Shown: piece by piece, positions 8,868 through 16,936 of the stretch
Layout of the letters: each line of letters opens with the position of its first letter
Position numbering within the stretch: the first letter of the stretch is position 1
From: Luteolibacter sp. LG18
GTDB taxonomy: Bacteria > Verrucomicrobiota > Verrucomicrobiia > Verrucomicrobiales > Akkermansiaceae
Direction of reading: 5' to 3'
Assembly (NCBI RefSeq): GCF_036322585.1
Contig: NZ_AP024600.1
Location: 5,456,001-5,520,000 of the forward strand
DNA: 64,000 nucleotides
Notes under the pieces: model-generated
Seen by the model: the letters and a program-made list of their open reading frames with translations, nothing else
What the model was told of the DNA's origin: nothing
Databases searched by the model: none
Made by a program: the position numbers and the translations under genes

Positions 8868-9215
8868 TCAGGAGGAAGCCCACAGCCCGCACGCCGGGCA
8901 CTGTCCGCCTTTTGGGGTGTCCGTGCCGCAGGCCGAGCAGGGCTTGGCGTTTTTGATGGGAGCCGGAAGGCCAATCAGCCGGAGCCGTGGCTCATAGGGC
9001 TGGTTGGTTTCCAGCTTCAGTTCGGTGTCACTGCGATACTCCGACTTATAAGGCATGTAGTAGGAGCCTGAATCATCACACTCCCATTGGACCCGTTCCA
9101 TGGAGCCGAGCAGCTCGATTGCCTTGGTGGCCTTGGGCAAGCTTTCGAAGGCAAAGGACAGGTGGCCGAAAGTGACAATGTGGACGGACTTCGATGCGTT
9201 GGTTTTTCGGGCCAT
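8868..9215 (-). CDS. Hypothetical phage protein with C-terminal zinc ribbon
   Basis: A 115-residue protein. The C-terminus has two CxxC pairs (CSACG and CPACG) that should bind zinc. The N-terminal part is unrecognised. The stop of the upstream gene (9218) lies 2 bp away, so the two are co-transcribed. Confidence 0.6.
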   Translation of the reverse strand: MARKTNASKSVHIVTFGHLSFAFESLPKATKAIELLGSMERVQWECDDSGSYYMPYKSEYRSDTELKLETNQPYEPRLRLIGLPAPIKNAKPCSACGTDTPKGGQCPACGLWASS

Positions 9216-9217
9216 GG

Positions 9218-9496
9218 TCAGATCAGGTTGCCGGTGGTGTCCTCGCCCTTGGTGCGGGTTTCGGGGGTGGCGTTGCGGAGGTTGAAGTGGCGGGCCTGGG
9301 CTTCGATCTTCGCGAGGTAGATCCGGCCGGTGCCGCGATCGATGACGACTCGGCGGTAGAGGAGTTTGTGCAGGCCGTCGTAATCGATCGTGCCTTCGGT
9401 TTTCTTGCGGTCCTTCACGACTGCGACCTTCACGGTCCAGGGATCTGCCTCGTCCTCAAAGAGGGGCTGTTGTTTGGGCTTTCGCTTCGCACTCAT
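9218..9496 (-). CDS. Hypothetical phage protein
   Basis: A 92-residue protein starting at the ATG at 9496 (MSAKRKPKQQPL). It has an acidic stretch (FEDEADPW) followed by a mixed alpha/beta part (LLYRRVVIDRGTGRIYLAKI). The longer frame upstream of this ATG overlaps the next gene and has shadow-like composition, so I exclude it. Family unknown. Confidence 0.55.
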   Translation of the reverse strand: MSAKRKPKQQPLFEDEADPWTVKVAVVKDRKKTEGTIDYDGLHKLLYRRVVIDRGTGRIYLAKIEAQARHFNLRNATPETRTKGEDTTGNLI

Positions 9497-9525
9497 GACT
9501 GGCGGTGTTTGGTGGAGGCTGGGGG

Positions 9526-10077
9526 TTATGGGCGGCCGCCGCGTTTGACGGCGGCGGTGAGGCTCTTGATGTCGGCCACGGTGGCGGTTTCGTGGGGCTC
9601 GGCGGGAGCGGGTTCCGGCTTCGGTGCCGGGCGGTAGCGGGAGGCGGCCTGCTCGATCTCCGGCGGGTCGATCCACATGCGGTCCTTGATCCAGCGGGCG
9701 AGACCGCGGATGTAGGCGCCGCCGTCCTTCTTCCACTGCTCGCACTGGCACCAGGCGGCGAGGGCCGCGAGGATGGTTGCCTGGGTGGGTCGTTCCTTCA
9801 CGGGGACCGCGAGCCAGGCCACCTCCACCTCGTGCTTGGAATTACGCTGGCGGGCCATCTTCGGGGCGGCCTTCCAGAGCGCGGCGAGCAGGGCCTTGTC
9901 TTCGTCGGTGAGCTTGCCCTTCGACTTGCGCTTGAGCAGCTCGATCGCTTGCTCGCAATCGTCGACGACGATCAAGCAAAGGGCGGCTTGGTCCCACTCG
10001 CTGGCGCGGGTGTGGATCTTCTCGTTGTGAGCGTGGAGATCGCGCTGGGCTTCGAGAATGGCGATGGCGTGTTTCAT
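9526..10077 (-). CDS. Phage replication-like protein
   Basis: A 183-residue protein from the ATG at 10077 (MKHAIAILEA). The segment near residues 130-155 (AAWCQCEQWKKDGGAYIRG, then LARWIKDRMW) resembles the C-terminal motif of phage replisome-organiser and DUF1376-type proteins, where a YIP.P..WL...RW pattern is common. The C-terminus is Pro/Ala-rich and then basic. The position in the early operon suits a role in phage replication. Similarity is limited to the short motif. Confidence 0.5.
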   Translation of the reverse strand: MKHAIAILEAQRDLHAHNEKIHTRASEWDQAALCLIVVDDCEQAIELLKRKSKGKLTDEDKALLAALWKAAPKMARQRNSKHEVEVAWLAVPVKERPTQATILAALAAWCQCEQWKKDGGAYIRGLARWIKDRMWIDPPEIEQAASRYRPAPKPEPAPAEPHETATVADIKSLTAAVKRGGRP

Positions 10078-10177
10078 CGGGGAAAGTGGGGAGTGATCAG
10101 AAAGGAACCGGTGGCGGGCGGCCCGCTGCTTGCAGTCAGCGGCACGGGTGCAACCGTGGCCCGCCACCGGAGAGGGG

Positions 10178-10441
10178 TTAGGAGGCGTGGACTTGTTCGA
10201 TGAGCTCTTCGGCTTCACGAAGGGACTCGATGGGCCACTCTGGGTCTTCGATCTCAAAGTGGCGCATGTAGTTCACCAGGTGCTCCAGGGCGGACAGAAG
10301 CCGGGGATGCTCCTCGGCCTTCCTTTCGAGTTCGGAAAGGCTGACGCCTGCCCGGGCAAGGTGGCTGGAACCAAGGGCGAGGTTGATGTCGTGCATCACG
10401 TCGTCCTGACTCTCCACTGATAGGTCGGATTGAGCGGGCAT
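10178..10441 (-). CDS. Hypothetical phage protein
   Basis: An 87-residue acidic, mostly helical protein (HPRLLSALEHLVNYMRHFEI). Upstream, at 10469-10482, is the hairpin GGACAGGAATGTCC, which also occurs at 20323-20336. Family unknown. Confidence 0.5.
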   Translation of the reverse strand: MPAQSDLSVESQDDVMHDINLALGSSHLARAGVSLSELERKAEEHPRLLSALEHLVNYMRHFEIEDPEWPIESLREAEELIEQVHAS

Positions 10442-10492
10442 AGGTGGGTTTGGTTAGAGGCGAAGAACGGACAGGAATGTCCTCGCTCCCAG

Positions 10493-11038
10493 TTAGACTT
10501 CGTCGTCGGTGGCGGTCTTGATGCGGTTCGCGTCGTCGCTCTTGGATTCGATGAAGAACGATTCCTTGGTGTCGACCCGCAGGCCGAGTTCGGCGAGCTG
10601 GGCCTCGGTGAGCTTCGCGCCCTTGAGCTTCTCCTTGTCGATCTCCTCGACGACGCGGACGTATTCCGTGAGGCCGCGATCCTTGAGGCGGGCGAGCACC
10701 GTTTCCCAGGTGTGGTTCTTGTTGAGCAGGCACAGGGCGGGCGTGCCCTCGCGGATGCCGAAGCGTGCCAGGGCGGACGCGGCCGACTTGAGCTTGCCGA
10801 AGAGCGAGGCCTTCTTCGCCTTGCAGTAGGTGGCGCAGAGGTTGGTGAGCGCCTTGATCAGCGTGCCCTTTTCCTCAATCTGCGCATCGTGCTTGGTGCG
10901 GACCTTCTGAAGGTCGATGTCGCGGGCGGCTTCAAGGCCCCGCTTCTCGGCTTCCAGCACCGCGACCTTGTCGACGGTGGCGTGAAGGTCTTCGGTGGTT
11001 TCGATCGCGGGCAGTTTGGATGGTTTCGATTTGGCCAT
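10493..11038 (-). CDS. gam: Mu Gam-like host-nuclease inhibitor
   Basis: A 181-residue protein of the bacteriophage Mu Gam family, a dimer that binds the ends of double-stranded DNA and shields them from exonucleases. The ATG at 11038 (MAKSKPSKLP) is preferred to the frame's earlier codons. Heptad-type helices run through residues ~20-75 (VAVLEAEKRGLEAARDIDLQ), followed by the conserved compact part (FGKLKSAASALARFGIREG) and a final helix. It lies in the early operon after transposase and ATPase, as in Mu. Confidence 0.85.
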   Translation of the reverse strand: MAKSKPSKLPAIETTEDLHATVDKVAVLEAEKRGLEAARDIDLQKVRTKHDAQIEEKGTLIKALTNLCATYCKAKKASLFGKLKSAASALARFGIREGTPALCLLNKNHTWETVLARLKDRGLTEYVRVVEEIDKEKLKGAKLTEAQLAELGLRVDTKESFFIESKSDDANRIKTATDDEV

Positions 11039-11067
11039 GGTGGTGGGTGGTTTGCGTTGGAGGTGGG

Positions 11068-11562
11068 TTATTCGACCGGCGGGCATTCGCCGGGGTATGG
11101 GGGAAGGTCGGTCCAGTGGGTGACGGGCGACTGGAACGGGAGGCCGCAGAGGGACAGCCAGCCGTCGCGCTCATCGAAGTAGCCCGAGTTGATGTCGCCG
11201 CCGGAGAAGACCAGGACGTGCCCTTCGGGCTTGCTGGTGGCAGCGTCGTTCCAGATGTCCGGGCCGCCGCCGTCCATCGCGAGATCCATGAGGAACCACG
11301 CTTGGATCTGGCGGGCGTAATCGCGGAGGCGCTCGACGATCGGGACGCCGGCCGATTGCTGGGCCTTCATGTTGCCTGCGACCACGTCGAGATACTCGGC
11401 GATCTCATCGGCCATCTTCGCGCCATCGGACGAGGAACTGGCCAGGACGGCACCGAGGGAATCGCCCTCGGCGAGTTGGTGGAGGTCGGCGGCCTGGGCG
11501 AGCATCTCGGCGACCTGTTGTTCGTCGATGATGTCCGGGATGACGGGGCGTGGAGCGATCAT
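11068..11562 (-). CDS. Hypothetical phage early protein
   Basis: A 164-residue acidic protein. Its start overlaps the stop of the upstream gene as ATGA (11559-11562), showing coupling. The N-terminal half is helical (QQVAEMLAQAADLHQLAEGD); the C-terminal half has a WNDAATSKPEGHVLVFSGG stretch. Family unknown. Confidence 0.6.
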   Translation of the reverse strand: MIAPRPVIPDIIDEQQVAEMLAQAADLHQLAEGDSLGAVLASSSSDGAKMADEIAEYLDVVAGNMKAQQSAGVPIVERLRDYARQIQAWFLMDLAMDGGGPDIWNDAATSKPEGHVLVFSGGDINSGYFDERDGWLSLCGLPFQSPVTHWTDLPPYPGECPPVE

Positions 11563-11765
11563 GGCTTCGTTTGCTGGGCTTCGAGCTGGCTGCGGAGATC
11601 GCCCAGGGCGGCGAGGCTCCGGCCGATGTGGGCTTCGGTGCGGCGGATGGATGCGATGGTCTTGTCCTTCTCACGGCCCAGCAGATGGGCGTGCGTTTCG
11701 AGGGTTTCCGACCAGGCGTCGAACAAGGCCGATGCGGCGGCGGTGGTGGGTAGATCGGTTTTCAT
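11559..11765 (-). CDS. Small hypothetical phage protein
   Basis: A 68-residue protein starting at the ATG at 11765 (MKTDLPTTAA). It is almost entirely helical with heptad-like Leu spacing and overlaps its neighbours by ATGA on both sides. A small coiled-coil protein of unknown role. Confidence 0.5.
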   Translation of the reverse strand: MKTDLPTTAAASALFDAWSETLETHAHLLGREKDKTIASIRRTEAHIGRSLAALGDLRSQLEAQQTKP

Positions 11766-11980
11766 CGGTCGAGGGATTCGCGGATTTCGCGGAGGGCGGC
11801 GCGGGTGTCCTCCCGTTCGTGATCGGGGCGGGGCTTCGCGTTGAGGTGCTGCTGGTGTCTCCAGCCGCGATACCATTCCTGGCGGTCGTGGCCGGAGACG
11901 CGGGCGTCATCGAAGTGACAGGGCTTGCCCTCGGTGAAGGCGTCCCGCCCGCGATCGAACCAAAGGACTTTGCGGCTCAT
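11762..11980 (-). CDS. Small Rmf-like protein
   Basis: A 72-residue basic protein. The segment RVSGHDRQEWYRGWRHQQ recalls the C-terminal motif of ribosome-modulation-factor-like proteins (a W..GW pattern after a short N-terminal AF..G stretch), and such small genes are common in phages. Its start overlaps the MuB-type gene's stop as ATGA. Function is inferred from motif only. Confidence 0.5.
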   Translation of the reverse strand: MSRKVLWFDRGRDAFTEGKPCHFDDARVSGHDRQEWYRGWRHQQHLNAKPRPDHEREDTRAALREIRESLDR

Positions 11981-13029
11981 TTGGCGGCGGTGGAGAGGGT
12001 GGCCAGGTTGTCGAAGGCCTCGACGAAGTGCGCCCAGGTGTAGGTCTCATTGCGGCGCTTGGCGCGGCGGGCACCGCTGCGGAGGTGGACGTTGAACTTG
12101 CGGAGGCCGTGCGCGTCCACGAGGTCTTTGACGATCTCGGCGGCGTCCGGCTCAGCCGCTCCAGGTGTGGCCAGGCCGAAGTGTTTCAGCATCGCCTCGT
12201 AGTCCTTGCGGGTGGACTTCCCGGGCAGGCGGAACTCGTAGCCCCGGTCCAGGAGCTGGCTGAGGATCTCCTTCTGCGTGCCGGTCTTGAACTCGCTGAT
12301 CATCCGCTCGGTGCCGATCAGGGCCATGCCGCAGCCGGAGCGGTCGTAGATCTCGCGGAGGAACTCGCAGCAGTTCGCGGCCATGTCCGGGCGCATCGTG
12401 GCGAACAGCTCGTGCAGCTCATCGACGATCAGGAGCCGCTGGCCAGCGGACAGCACGCCGACGATCTTCTCGCGGACGGTGAACTGGTTCTGGTTCTTCA
12501 CCGTGACGCCGAGCGAGCGGGCCACGTGGTGGACGAACTGCGGGAAGGTGCAGCGGGCCAGGCAGCGGACGTAGACCGTCTTGCCATGGTTGTTCAGGCG
12601 GCGGTATTCCTCGGCCACGGTGGTCTTGCCGATCCCCTTCTCTCCCCACAGCAGGCCGACAAGGTTCAGCTCGCGGAGTTCGTCGAAGATCTCGAACATG
12701 CGCTTGGCCAGCGCCGTCATCGTGAAATCCGGATTGGCGACGGTGCCCTTGAAGGCCACCCGGCTGTTTTCGAGGCGATCGCACACGTTGCCGATGTTGC
12801 CTTCGTAAACGCCACGGAAGACGCGGGTCAGCGTGGTGGAGTGTTCGCCGCTGTGCTTGGCGAGCTGGCGGAGCGTCCAGCTCTCCTCCTTGGCGAGGTA
12901 GTACCAGAAGCGCAGGGTCTCCTGCTGCTCCTCATCGAGCGCCTTGATGACGAGTTCGAATTGATCGGGAGCGATGCCGTAGTTGGTTCCGGCGTGGGGG
13001 CTTCTAACGGTGGAGTCTTGTTCTTTCAT
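11977..13029 (-). CDS. MuB-type transposition ATPase
   Basis: A 350-residue AAA+ ATPase of the MuB/TniB class, which selects target DNA and activates the transposase. It starts at the ATG at 13029. Residues ~25-85 form a helical part like the MuB N-terminal HTH (WTLRQLAKHSGEHSTTLTRV). Walker A is GEKGIGKTT (129-137), Walker B LLIVDE (199-204), and a sensor-type GTERM follows. A C-terminal helical domain ends the protein. It lies 26 bp downstream of the transposase gene, as in Mu (A then B). A long upstream extension of this frame is the shadow of the transposase gene. Confidence 0.9.
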   Translation of the reverse strand: MKEQDSTVRSPHAGTNYGIAPDQFELVIKALDEEQQETLRFWYYLAKEESWTLRQLAKHSGEHSTTLTRVFRGVYEGNIGNVCDRLENSRVAFKGTVANPDFTMTALAKRMFEIFDELRELNLVGLLWGEKGIGKTTVAEEYRRLNNHGKTVYVRCLARCTFPQFVHHVARSLGVTVKNQNQFTVREKIVGVLSAGQRLLIVDELHELFATMRPDMAANCCEFLREIYDRSGCGMALIGTERMISEFKTGTQKEILSQLLDRGYEFRLPGKSTRKDYEAMLKHFGLATPGAAEPDAAEIVKDLVDAHGLRKFNVHLRSGARRAKRRNETYTWAHFVEAFDNLATLSTAAK

Positions 13030-13055
13030 GGGGTGGCGGTGTGAGAGGTGGGGAA

Positions 13056-15164
13056 TCAGTCGTCGAGGGAGGCGAAGGGGTCGTGGATCACGGGCGCGGG
13101 TGGGGCCGGTTGCGGGCCGGGCTCGGCGTCCCAATCGCGCTCGCTGCCACGGCCCTGCAGGCGGTTTGCAGCAGCGGTGCGGTGGCCTTTCTTCCCGGCC
13201 TCGGTGCGGGCGGCGGCGATCTCTTCCGGGGTCACCGGCTTGCCGCTCACGACGCGGGCATTGTGGGCGCGGAGGTCTTGCGCCTCCTGCACCACCTCGG
13301 TGTGGATGATGCGGCTCGGCTCCAGGATGTCGGCGACGCGCTCGTGTTTCTCGATCGCGGCCTCGCGGAGGTCGTTGCTGCGGATCTCCGGGCGGGACTC
13401 GAAAGGCGCGGCGGAACCGAAGGCATCGGGATCGATGGGCAGCACCTTCTTGAAGAGCGGCACCTCGCCGAGCGGGCGGCCCTTGGCATCCATCACGAAG
13501 GCCGTGGCGCTGTTGTAGGGATTGGCGAACATGCTCACCTTCTCGCCGTGCGCGATCTCGCCACGGCTGCGGAGGAAGCGGGATTTGTAGATGAGCGGCT
13601 CGGCGGAAATGTCCTTGTCCTCGAATTCCAGGAAGCCGCGTTTGCAGGTCACCTCGCGGGCCAGATCGCCGCCGATGATCTCGCAGTAGACGGAGGCGGG
13701 AAGCGGCAGGAACGACTTGCGGGCCGGTTCGTGGATCTCGATCGGGCTGAGGTTGCGGCGGCGGCTCCAGTCCTGCGGAGCCGCATTCGCGCTGTGGCGG
13801 ATGATGGCCTGCGAGGCTTCCGGCAGTCCGAGGAAGGCCTGCTCGTTGAGGAACAGCCCGCTGCCAGGAAGCGCGGTGTATTCGGTGATGACGTGGCCGA
13901 GCGCTTCCCAGTCCTGAAGCTCGTGATCGGTGCGGGCGTTCAGCCCGTGCTGGTAGTAGTCGGTGACGAGCGGCCAGAACTGGGTGTGGAAGTCGAGGGC
14001 GGGCAGCTTGAGCTGGTCGAGGCGCTCCGGGAATTTCTTCAACACATCGCGGACGATGCGGGAGATGTAGGCGAGCTGCCGATCGGTCGTGACGGGGCGG
14101 TGGTCGCTGTCCAGGCCGGTCTGGAGCAACAGGTGCCCGAGGTCGTTGTGGATGAGGCTGTGCACCACTTCCAGCGCGGCCTTGGCGCGGAAGTTGCCGC
14201 CCTCGCTGCCGCTCCAGAATCCGCACAGCGCGGCCTGCTTGCCTTCGATCGGCTGGCGCTCCACGCGGATCATGCCGCCGGTGGCATCGTAGAGGATGCG
14301 CTCGATGTCCTCGCTGATCGCGGCGGTGCCGTGCTCCGCCATATACATCGTGCCGCGTGGCGAGTAGCCGAAGTTCCAGAGATCCCCCGCCAGGTAGAAG
14401 CGCATCTCGCGCATCTTGAGGTTTTCGAATCCGGAGCCGTCTTCCTTCCGCATGCGCGGCTTCGCGCCGTAGTTGTAGCGGCAGGCGCTGAACAGATCGA
14501 GCGAGCCGAGTTCCAGCACGCGGGTCAGCTCGCGCTTGCGGCCGACGGTGACGAAGTTGTCGTGCCACACGTCGTCCAGTTGCCGGACGGCTCCCGGCCA
14601 CAGGCCGACGCGGGTGGTGAGCACGGTGGGCAGGAAGGGATTCGTCTTGCTGCTGGTGCCAATGCGGATCGAGCGGCGGCGCGCCTGGTTCGTCTCCTCC
14701 TGGACAATCGCGTAGAGGCGTCGGTCGCTCCACCCTTCCGGCAGTTCCGGCCATCCCACCCAATCCTCGTAGCCGGGGATCGTCTTCGCCCGGGTCTTCC
14801 AATCCTGACGCAGCTTGCGGAAGGCGGCGCGGCCGTTGCGCTGGTGTTTCTCGAAACGGCGGGCCAGTTCGGCCCGGAACACCGGCAGGCTGGTGCGGGC
14901 CATTTCCGCCGGGGTCACCATGCGGCGGCTGTCCACCAGCACCTTCCAGTCCCCGCCGCTGTTACGAAGATCATCGTATTTCCGGCGGGCGGTGCTGTAG
15001 GAGATGCCGAGGCGCTGGGCCATCTCCTGAAGCCACTTCGTGACGCCGCGCTTCGGGGCCTCCGCGAGTTCACGCAGCCAGGCGCGGACGAGCGGCCGGT
15101 GATCGAGGGGCACGTCCTCCCAATCCTGGGAAGCGTAGTCGGGGTGAACGATGGTGAGGTGCAT
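13056..15164 (-). CDS. Mu-type DDE transposase (MuA family)
   Basis: A 702-residue transposase. Residues ~35-70 hold a DNA-binding HTH (KWLQEMAQRLGISYSTARRK). The RNase H-like core begins near 195 (QLDDVWHDNF, candidate first Asp at 197/198), continues through SLDLFSACRYNYG, and has YMAEHGTAAIS near 277 where the second Asp is expected, and LEVVHSL near 332 for the Glu. The second position is therefore Glu in place of Asp. A beta-barrel part and a Pro-rich charged C-terminus follow, the latter being the expected MuB contact. The ATG at 15164 is well placed. It would cut the TG/CA ends of this prophage. Confidence 0.9.
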   Translation of the reverse strand: MHLTIVHPDYASQDWEDVPLDHRPLVRAWLRELAEAPKRGVTKWLQEMAQRLGISYSTARRKYDDLRNSGGDWKVLVDSRRMVTPAEMARTSLPVFRAELARRFEKHQRNGRAAFRKLRQDWKTRAKTIPGYEDWVGWPELPEGWSDRRLYAIVQEETNQARRRSIRIGTSSKTNPFLPTVLTTRVGLWPGAVRQLDDVWHDNFVTVGRKRELTRVLELGSLDLFSACRYNYGAKPRMRKEDGSGFENLKMREMRFYLAGDLWNFGYSPRGTMYMAEHGTAAISEDIERILYDATGGMIRVERQPIEGKQAALCGFWSGSEGGNFRAKAALEVVHSLIHNDLGHLLLQTGLDSDHRPVTTDRQLAYISRIVRDVLKKFPERLDQLKLPALDFHTQFWPLVTDYYQHGLNARTDHELQDWEALGHVITEYTALPGSGLFLNEQAFLGLPEASQAIIRHSANAAPQDWSRRRNLSPIEIHEPARKSFLPLPASVYCEIIGGDLAREVTCKRGFLEFEDKDISAEPLIYKSRFLRSRGEIAHGEKVSMFANPYNSATAFVMDAKGRPLGEVPLFKKVLPIDPDAFGSAAPFESRPEIRSNDLREAAIEKHERVADILEPSRIIHTEVVQEAQDLRAHNARVVSGKPVTPEEIAAARTEAGKKGHRTAAANRLQGRGSERDWDAEPGPQPAPPAPVIHDPFASLDD

Positions 15165-15211
15165 GGGTGAAGAGTTTGCTGGTTTTCAGTTGGCAGTTTT
15201 CAGCAAGACGG

Positions 15212-15233
15212 AGAGTGCCGAGTCAGCAGTGAT
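15212..15233 (+). repeat. 22-bp repeat, copy 1
   Basis: AGAGTGCCGAGTCAGCAG followed by TGAT, in the 75-bp gap before the transposase gene. An identical 22-mer lies at 37994-38015 just before the tape measure gene. It resembles filler motifs seen between genes in related genomes (recollection). Confidence 0.6.
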
Positions 15234-15239
15234 TAGTGA

Positions 15240-15410
15240 TCAGCGGAGGAATGGGGCGAAGATCACCACGATGCAGAACACGATCTGCACGACGCAGGCG
15301 GCATAGGTGGCGATCGCCAGCCAGACGTGACGGGGGCCGAACTCGACCACGTGGCAGAAACGGAACTGCAACAGGGCGGCGGCGAGCAGGAGATGGGGTG
15401 TCAGGTCCAT
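15240..15410 (-). CDS. Small membrane protein, two helices
   Basis: A 56-residue protein from the ATG at 15410. Two hydrophobic segments (HLLLAAALLQFRF and WLAIATYAACVVQIVFCIVV) with a short polar link. It ends FAPFLR. It sits between the DUF3102-like gene and the transposase gene and has no assigned function. Confidence 0.5.
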   Translation of the reverse strand: MDLTPHLLLAAALLQFRFCHVVEFGPRHVWLAIATYAACVVQIVFCIVVIFAPFLR

Positions 15411-15415
15411 GGCGG

Positions 15416-16186
15416 TCACTTGATCCGGGTTTTGACCTGGTCGTGTTGGGACTTCAGGAACTCGGCGGCTCCCTTGAGATCGGCCTGCGGGAGGTCGTCG
15501 AGCTGGCCGAGGGACACGGCCTTGTGCCATCGCTCGATCAGGCCGTTGAAGGCGTGGCGGGCTTCCTCGATCCGCTGCTGCTTCTCCTGAGCCTTGGTAA
15601 GCGGCGCGGGGGTTGCGGTCTCCTCTTCCTCCTCGGGCTCGTCCTCGTCGTCCCCGGCGATGTAGGTGATCGCGGTGGAGGGCTTCGGGATCTGGCGCTT
15701 CTTGCCGACGCCCCACTCCACGGCGAGCTGCTGGAGCGTCTCGCCATCGGCCTTTTTCGAAACGGCGGTGCTCAGGGTCTTGAGCTGGCCTTCCTCCCAC
15801 TCGGTCATCGGCTGCTCGAAGGGCAGTCCCTGCAATTCGGGCAGATGCTTTTTAGAGGCCTTGGCCATGTCCATCAGCCGTTGACCCCAGCGGATGGAGA
15901 AGTCGAAAACCGGCTCGTCCGCGCCCTTGAATCCGTCGAAAAGCGCTTCCCACTTGCCATGCTTGGTCTGCTTTTTCAGGTCGAGCAGGGCGTGCCCGGC
16001 CATGATCAGGTGGGCGCAGGATTGGCGGTGGTGGTGCTGCGCGGCCTGCCAATGGTGGTTGATGGCGGCGGCTCCGGTGGCGGCCAAAAACGAACTCGTG
16101 TTCGTTTTTGCCAGCGTTCCGGCCGGGGGCAGCACCTCCATGTCGATGACTTTGGGGGCGTTCTTGGGAGTCTTCTTGGATGGCAT
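15416..16186 (-). CDS. DUF3102-like phage protein
   Basis: A 256-residue protein. The segment around residues 50-110 (HLIMAGHALLDLKKQTKHGK, then IRWGQRLMDMAK) matches the pattern of the DUF3102 family: an AG..L...K..L.HG.W part followed by an A.RLM..A helix, common in phages and plasmids. A strongly acidic linker (DDEDEPEEEEE) separates it from a helical C-terminus. The gene contains a perfect 26-bp palindrome at 16085-16110. Function unknown. Confidence 0.6.
   Translation of the reverse strand: MPSKKTPKNAPKVIDMEVLPPAGTLAKTNTSSFLAATGAAAINHHWQAAQHHHRQSCAHLIMAGHALLDLKKQTKHGKWEALFDGFKGADEPVFDFSIRWGQRLMDMAKASKKHLPELQGLPFEQPMTEWEEGQLKTLSTAVSKKADGETLQQLAVEWGVGKKRQIPKPSTAITYIAGDDEDEPEEEEETATPAPLTKAQEKQQRIEEARHAFNGLIERWHKAVSLGQLDDLPQADLKGAAEFLKSQHDQVKTRIK
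16085..16110. repeat. Perfect inverted repeat inside the DUF3102-like gene
   Basis: CAAAAACGAAC, loop TCGT, GTTCGTTTTTG: an 11-bp stem. The 10-mer AAAAACGAAC also occurs in the prophage left end at 6787-6796. It is unlike the GC-rich codon use around it. It could be a binding site or an enhancer-like element for transposition. Confidence 0.6.
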
Positions 16187-16195
16187 GGGTGGAAA

Positions 16196-16441
16196 TCAGG
16201 AAAGGGATTCAGCGGATTCGGAGAGGCTGGCGGCGCGGCGTTCGCGCCAGGCGTCCTTCCATTCGGCGAGCTTGCGCTCCTGGCTGGTGCGGTTCCGCAG
16301 CCACCGGTCGCAGGCGCGGTCGAAGTCGTAGAACTCGTAGAGGGTCGGGCTTTCGTCCCGGGCCATGCGGTCTTCGGTGATGCGGTCGATGCCGATGGCG
16401 AGGGGCACCCCTCCGGCGGACGATGCGGGGCGGCGGCTCAT
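16196..16441 (-). CDS. Small hypothetical phage protein
   Basis: An 81-residue charged protein from the ATG at 16441 (MSRRPASSAG). The middle is aromatic and charged (LYEFYDFDRACDRWLRNRTS). It is in the early operon, 2 bp from the gene upstream. Family unknown. Confidence 0.5.
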   Translation of the reverse strand: MSRRPASSAGGVPLAIGIDRITEDRMARDESPTLYEFYDFDRACDRWLRNRTSQERKLAEWKDAWRERRAASLSESAESLS

Positions 16442-16443
16442 GG

Positions 16444-16710
16444 TCAGGCGCGTTCGATGGGGCAGCGGGCGATCCGGCGGGCGGGGCGGTTGAGGCGGGC
16501 CGGGCCGTCGTTCGACTCGATGAAGAGGAAGAGTCGGTGCAGCGCGTTGCAGCCCTTGGCGATGATCACGACCGCGACGGCCAGGATCAGGAGGGCGAGG
16601 ATGCCGAGGCCGGATTCCACGCAGAGGAGGACCGCACCGGCGGTGAGCGCAGCGGTGCCGATGAGGGCCACGGCGATCGCGGGGATGGCAAAGCACGCGA
16701 GGGTTTTCAT
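16444..16710 (-). CDS. Small membrane protein
   Basis: An 88-residue protein with two strongly hydrophobic segments (ACFAIPAIAVALIGTAALTA at the start; LGILALLILAVAVVIIA in the middle) and a basic tail (NRPARRIARCPIERA). Lying next to small regulators in the early operon, it might act in exclusion or membrane association, but nothing specific is visible. Confidence 0.5.
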   Translation of the reverse strand: MKTLACFAIPAIAVALIGTAALTAGAVLLCVESGLGILALLILAVAVVIIAKGCNALHRLFLFIESNDGPARLNRPARRIARCPIERA

Positions 16711-16711
16711 G

Positions 16712-16924
16712 TCAGTGGGTGCGGGTGATGAAGGACCGGCGGATGGCTTCCAGGGCGAGGGCTTCGGCCCGCTGGATCTCGCGGATGGTCATGCCGAGTT
16801 CGCGGGCGAGCTGGCGTTGGGAGATCCGCCCGGGCGGCGGCACTTCGCCGGACGCCTGGCGCTGGTGCAGGGAGAGCACGCGCTGATCGAAGGCGAGTTG
16901 TTCGGGGGTGCGATCGTCGGACAT
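16712..16924 (-). CDS. Small HTH protein resembling sigma-70 region 4
   Basis: A 70-residue protein. The segment RISQRQLARELGMTIREIQ followed by RAEALALEAIRR resembles the region-4 helix-turn-helix of sigma-70 factors (a LA.ELG.T...IQ..E..AL..IR pattern). No other sigma region is present, so it is more likely a small transcription regulator of the early operon than a full sigma factor. It starts at the ATG at 16924. Confidence 0.6.
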   Translation of the reverse strand: MSDDRTPEQLAFDQRVLSLHQRQASGEVPPPGRISQRQLARELGMTIREIQRAEALALEAIRRSFITRTH

Positions 16925-16936
16925 GGGTGAGGGTGA

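Noticed and set aside
13041..15170. 709-residue plus-strand ORF across the transposase gene
   Set aside because: Antisense shadow; the minus-strand frame has the Mu-type transposase pattern.
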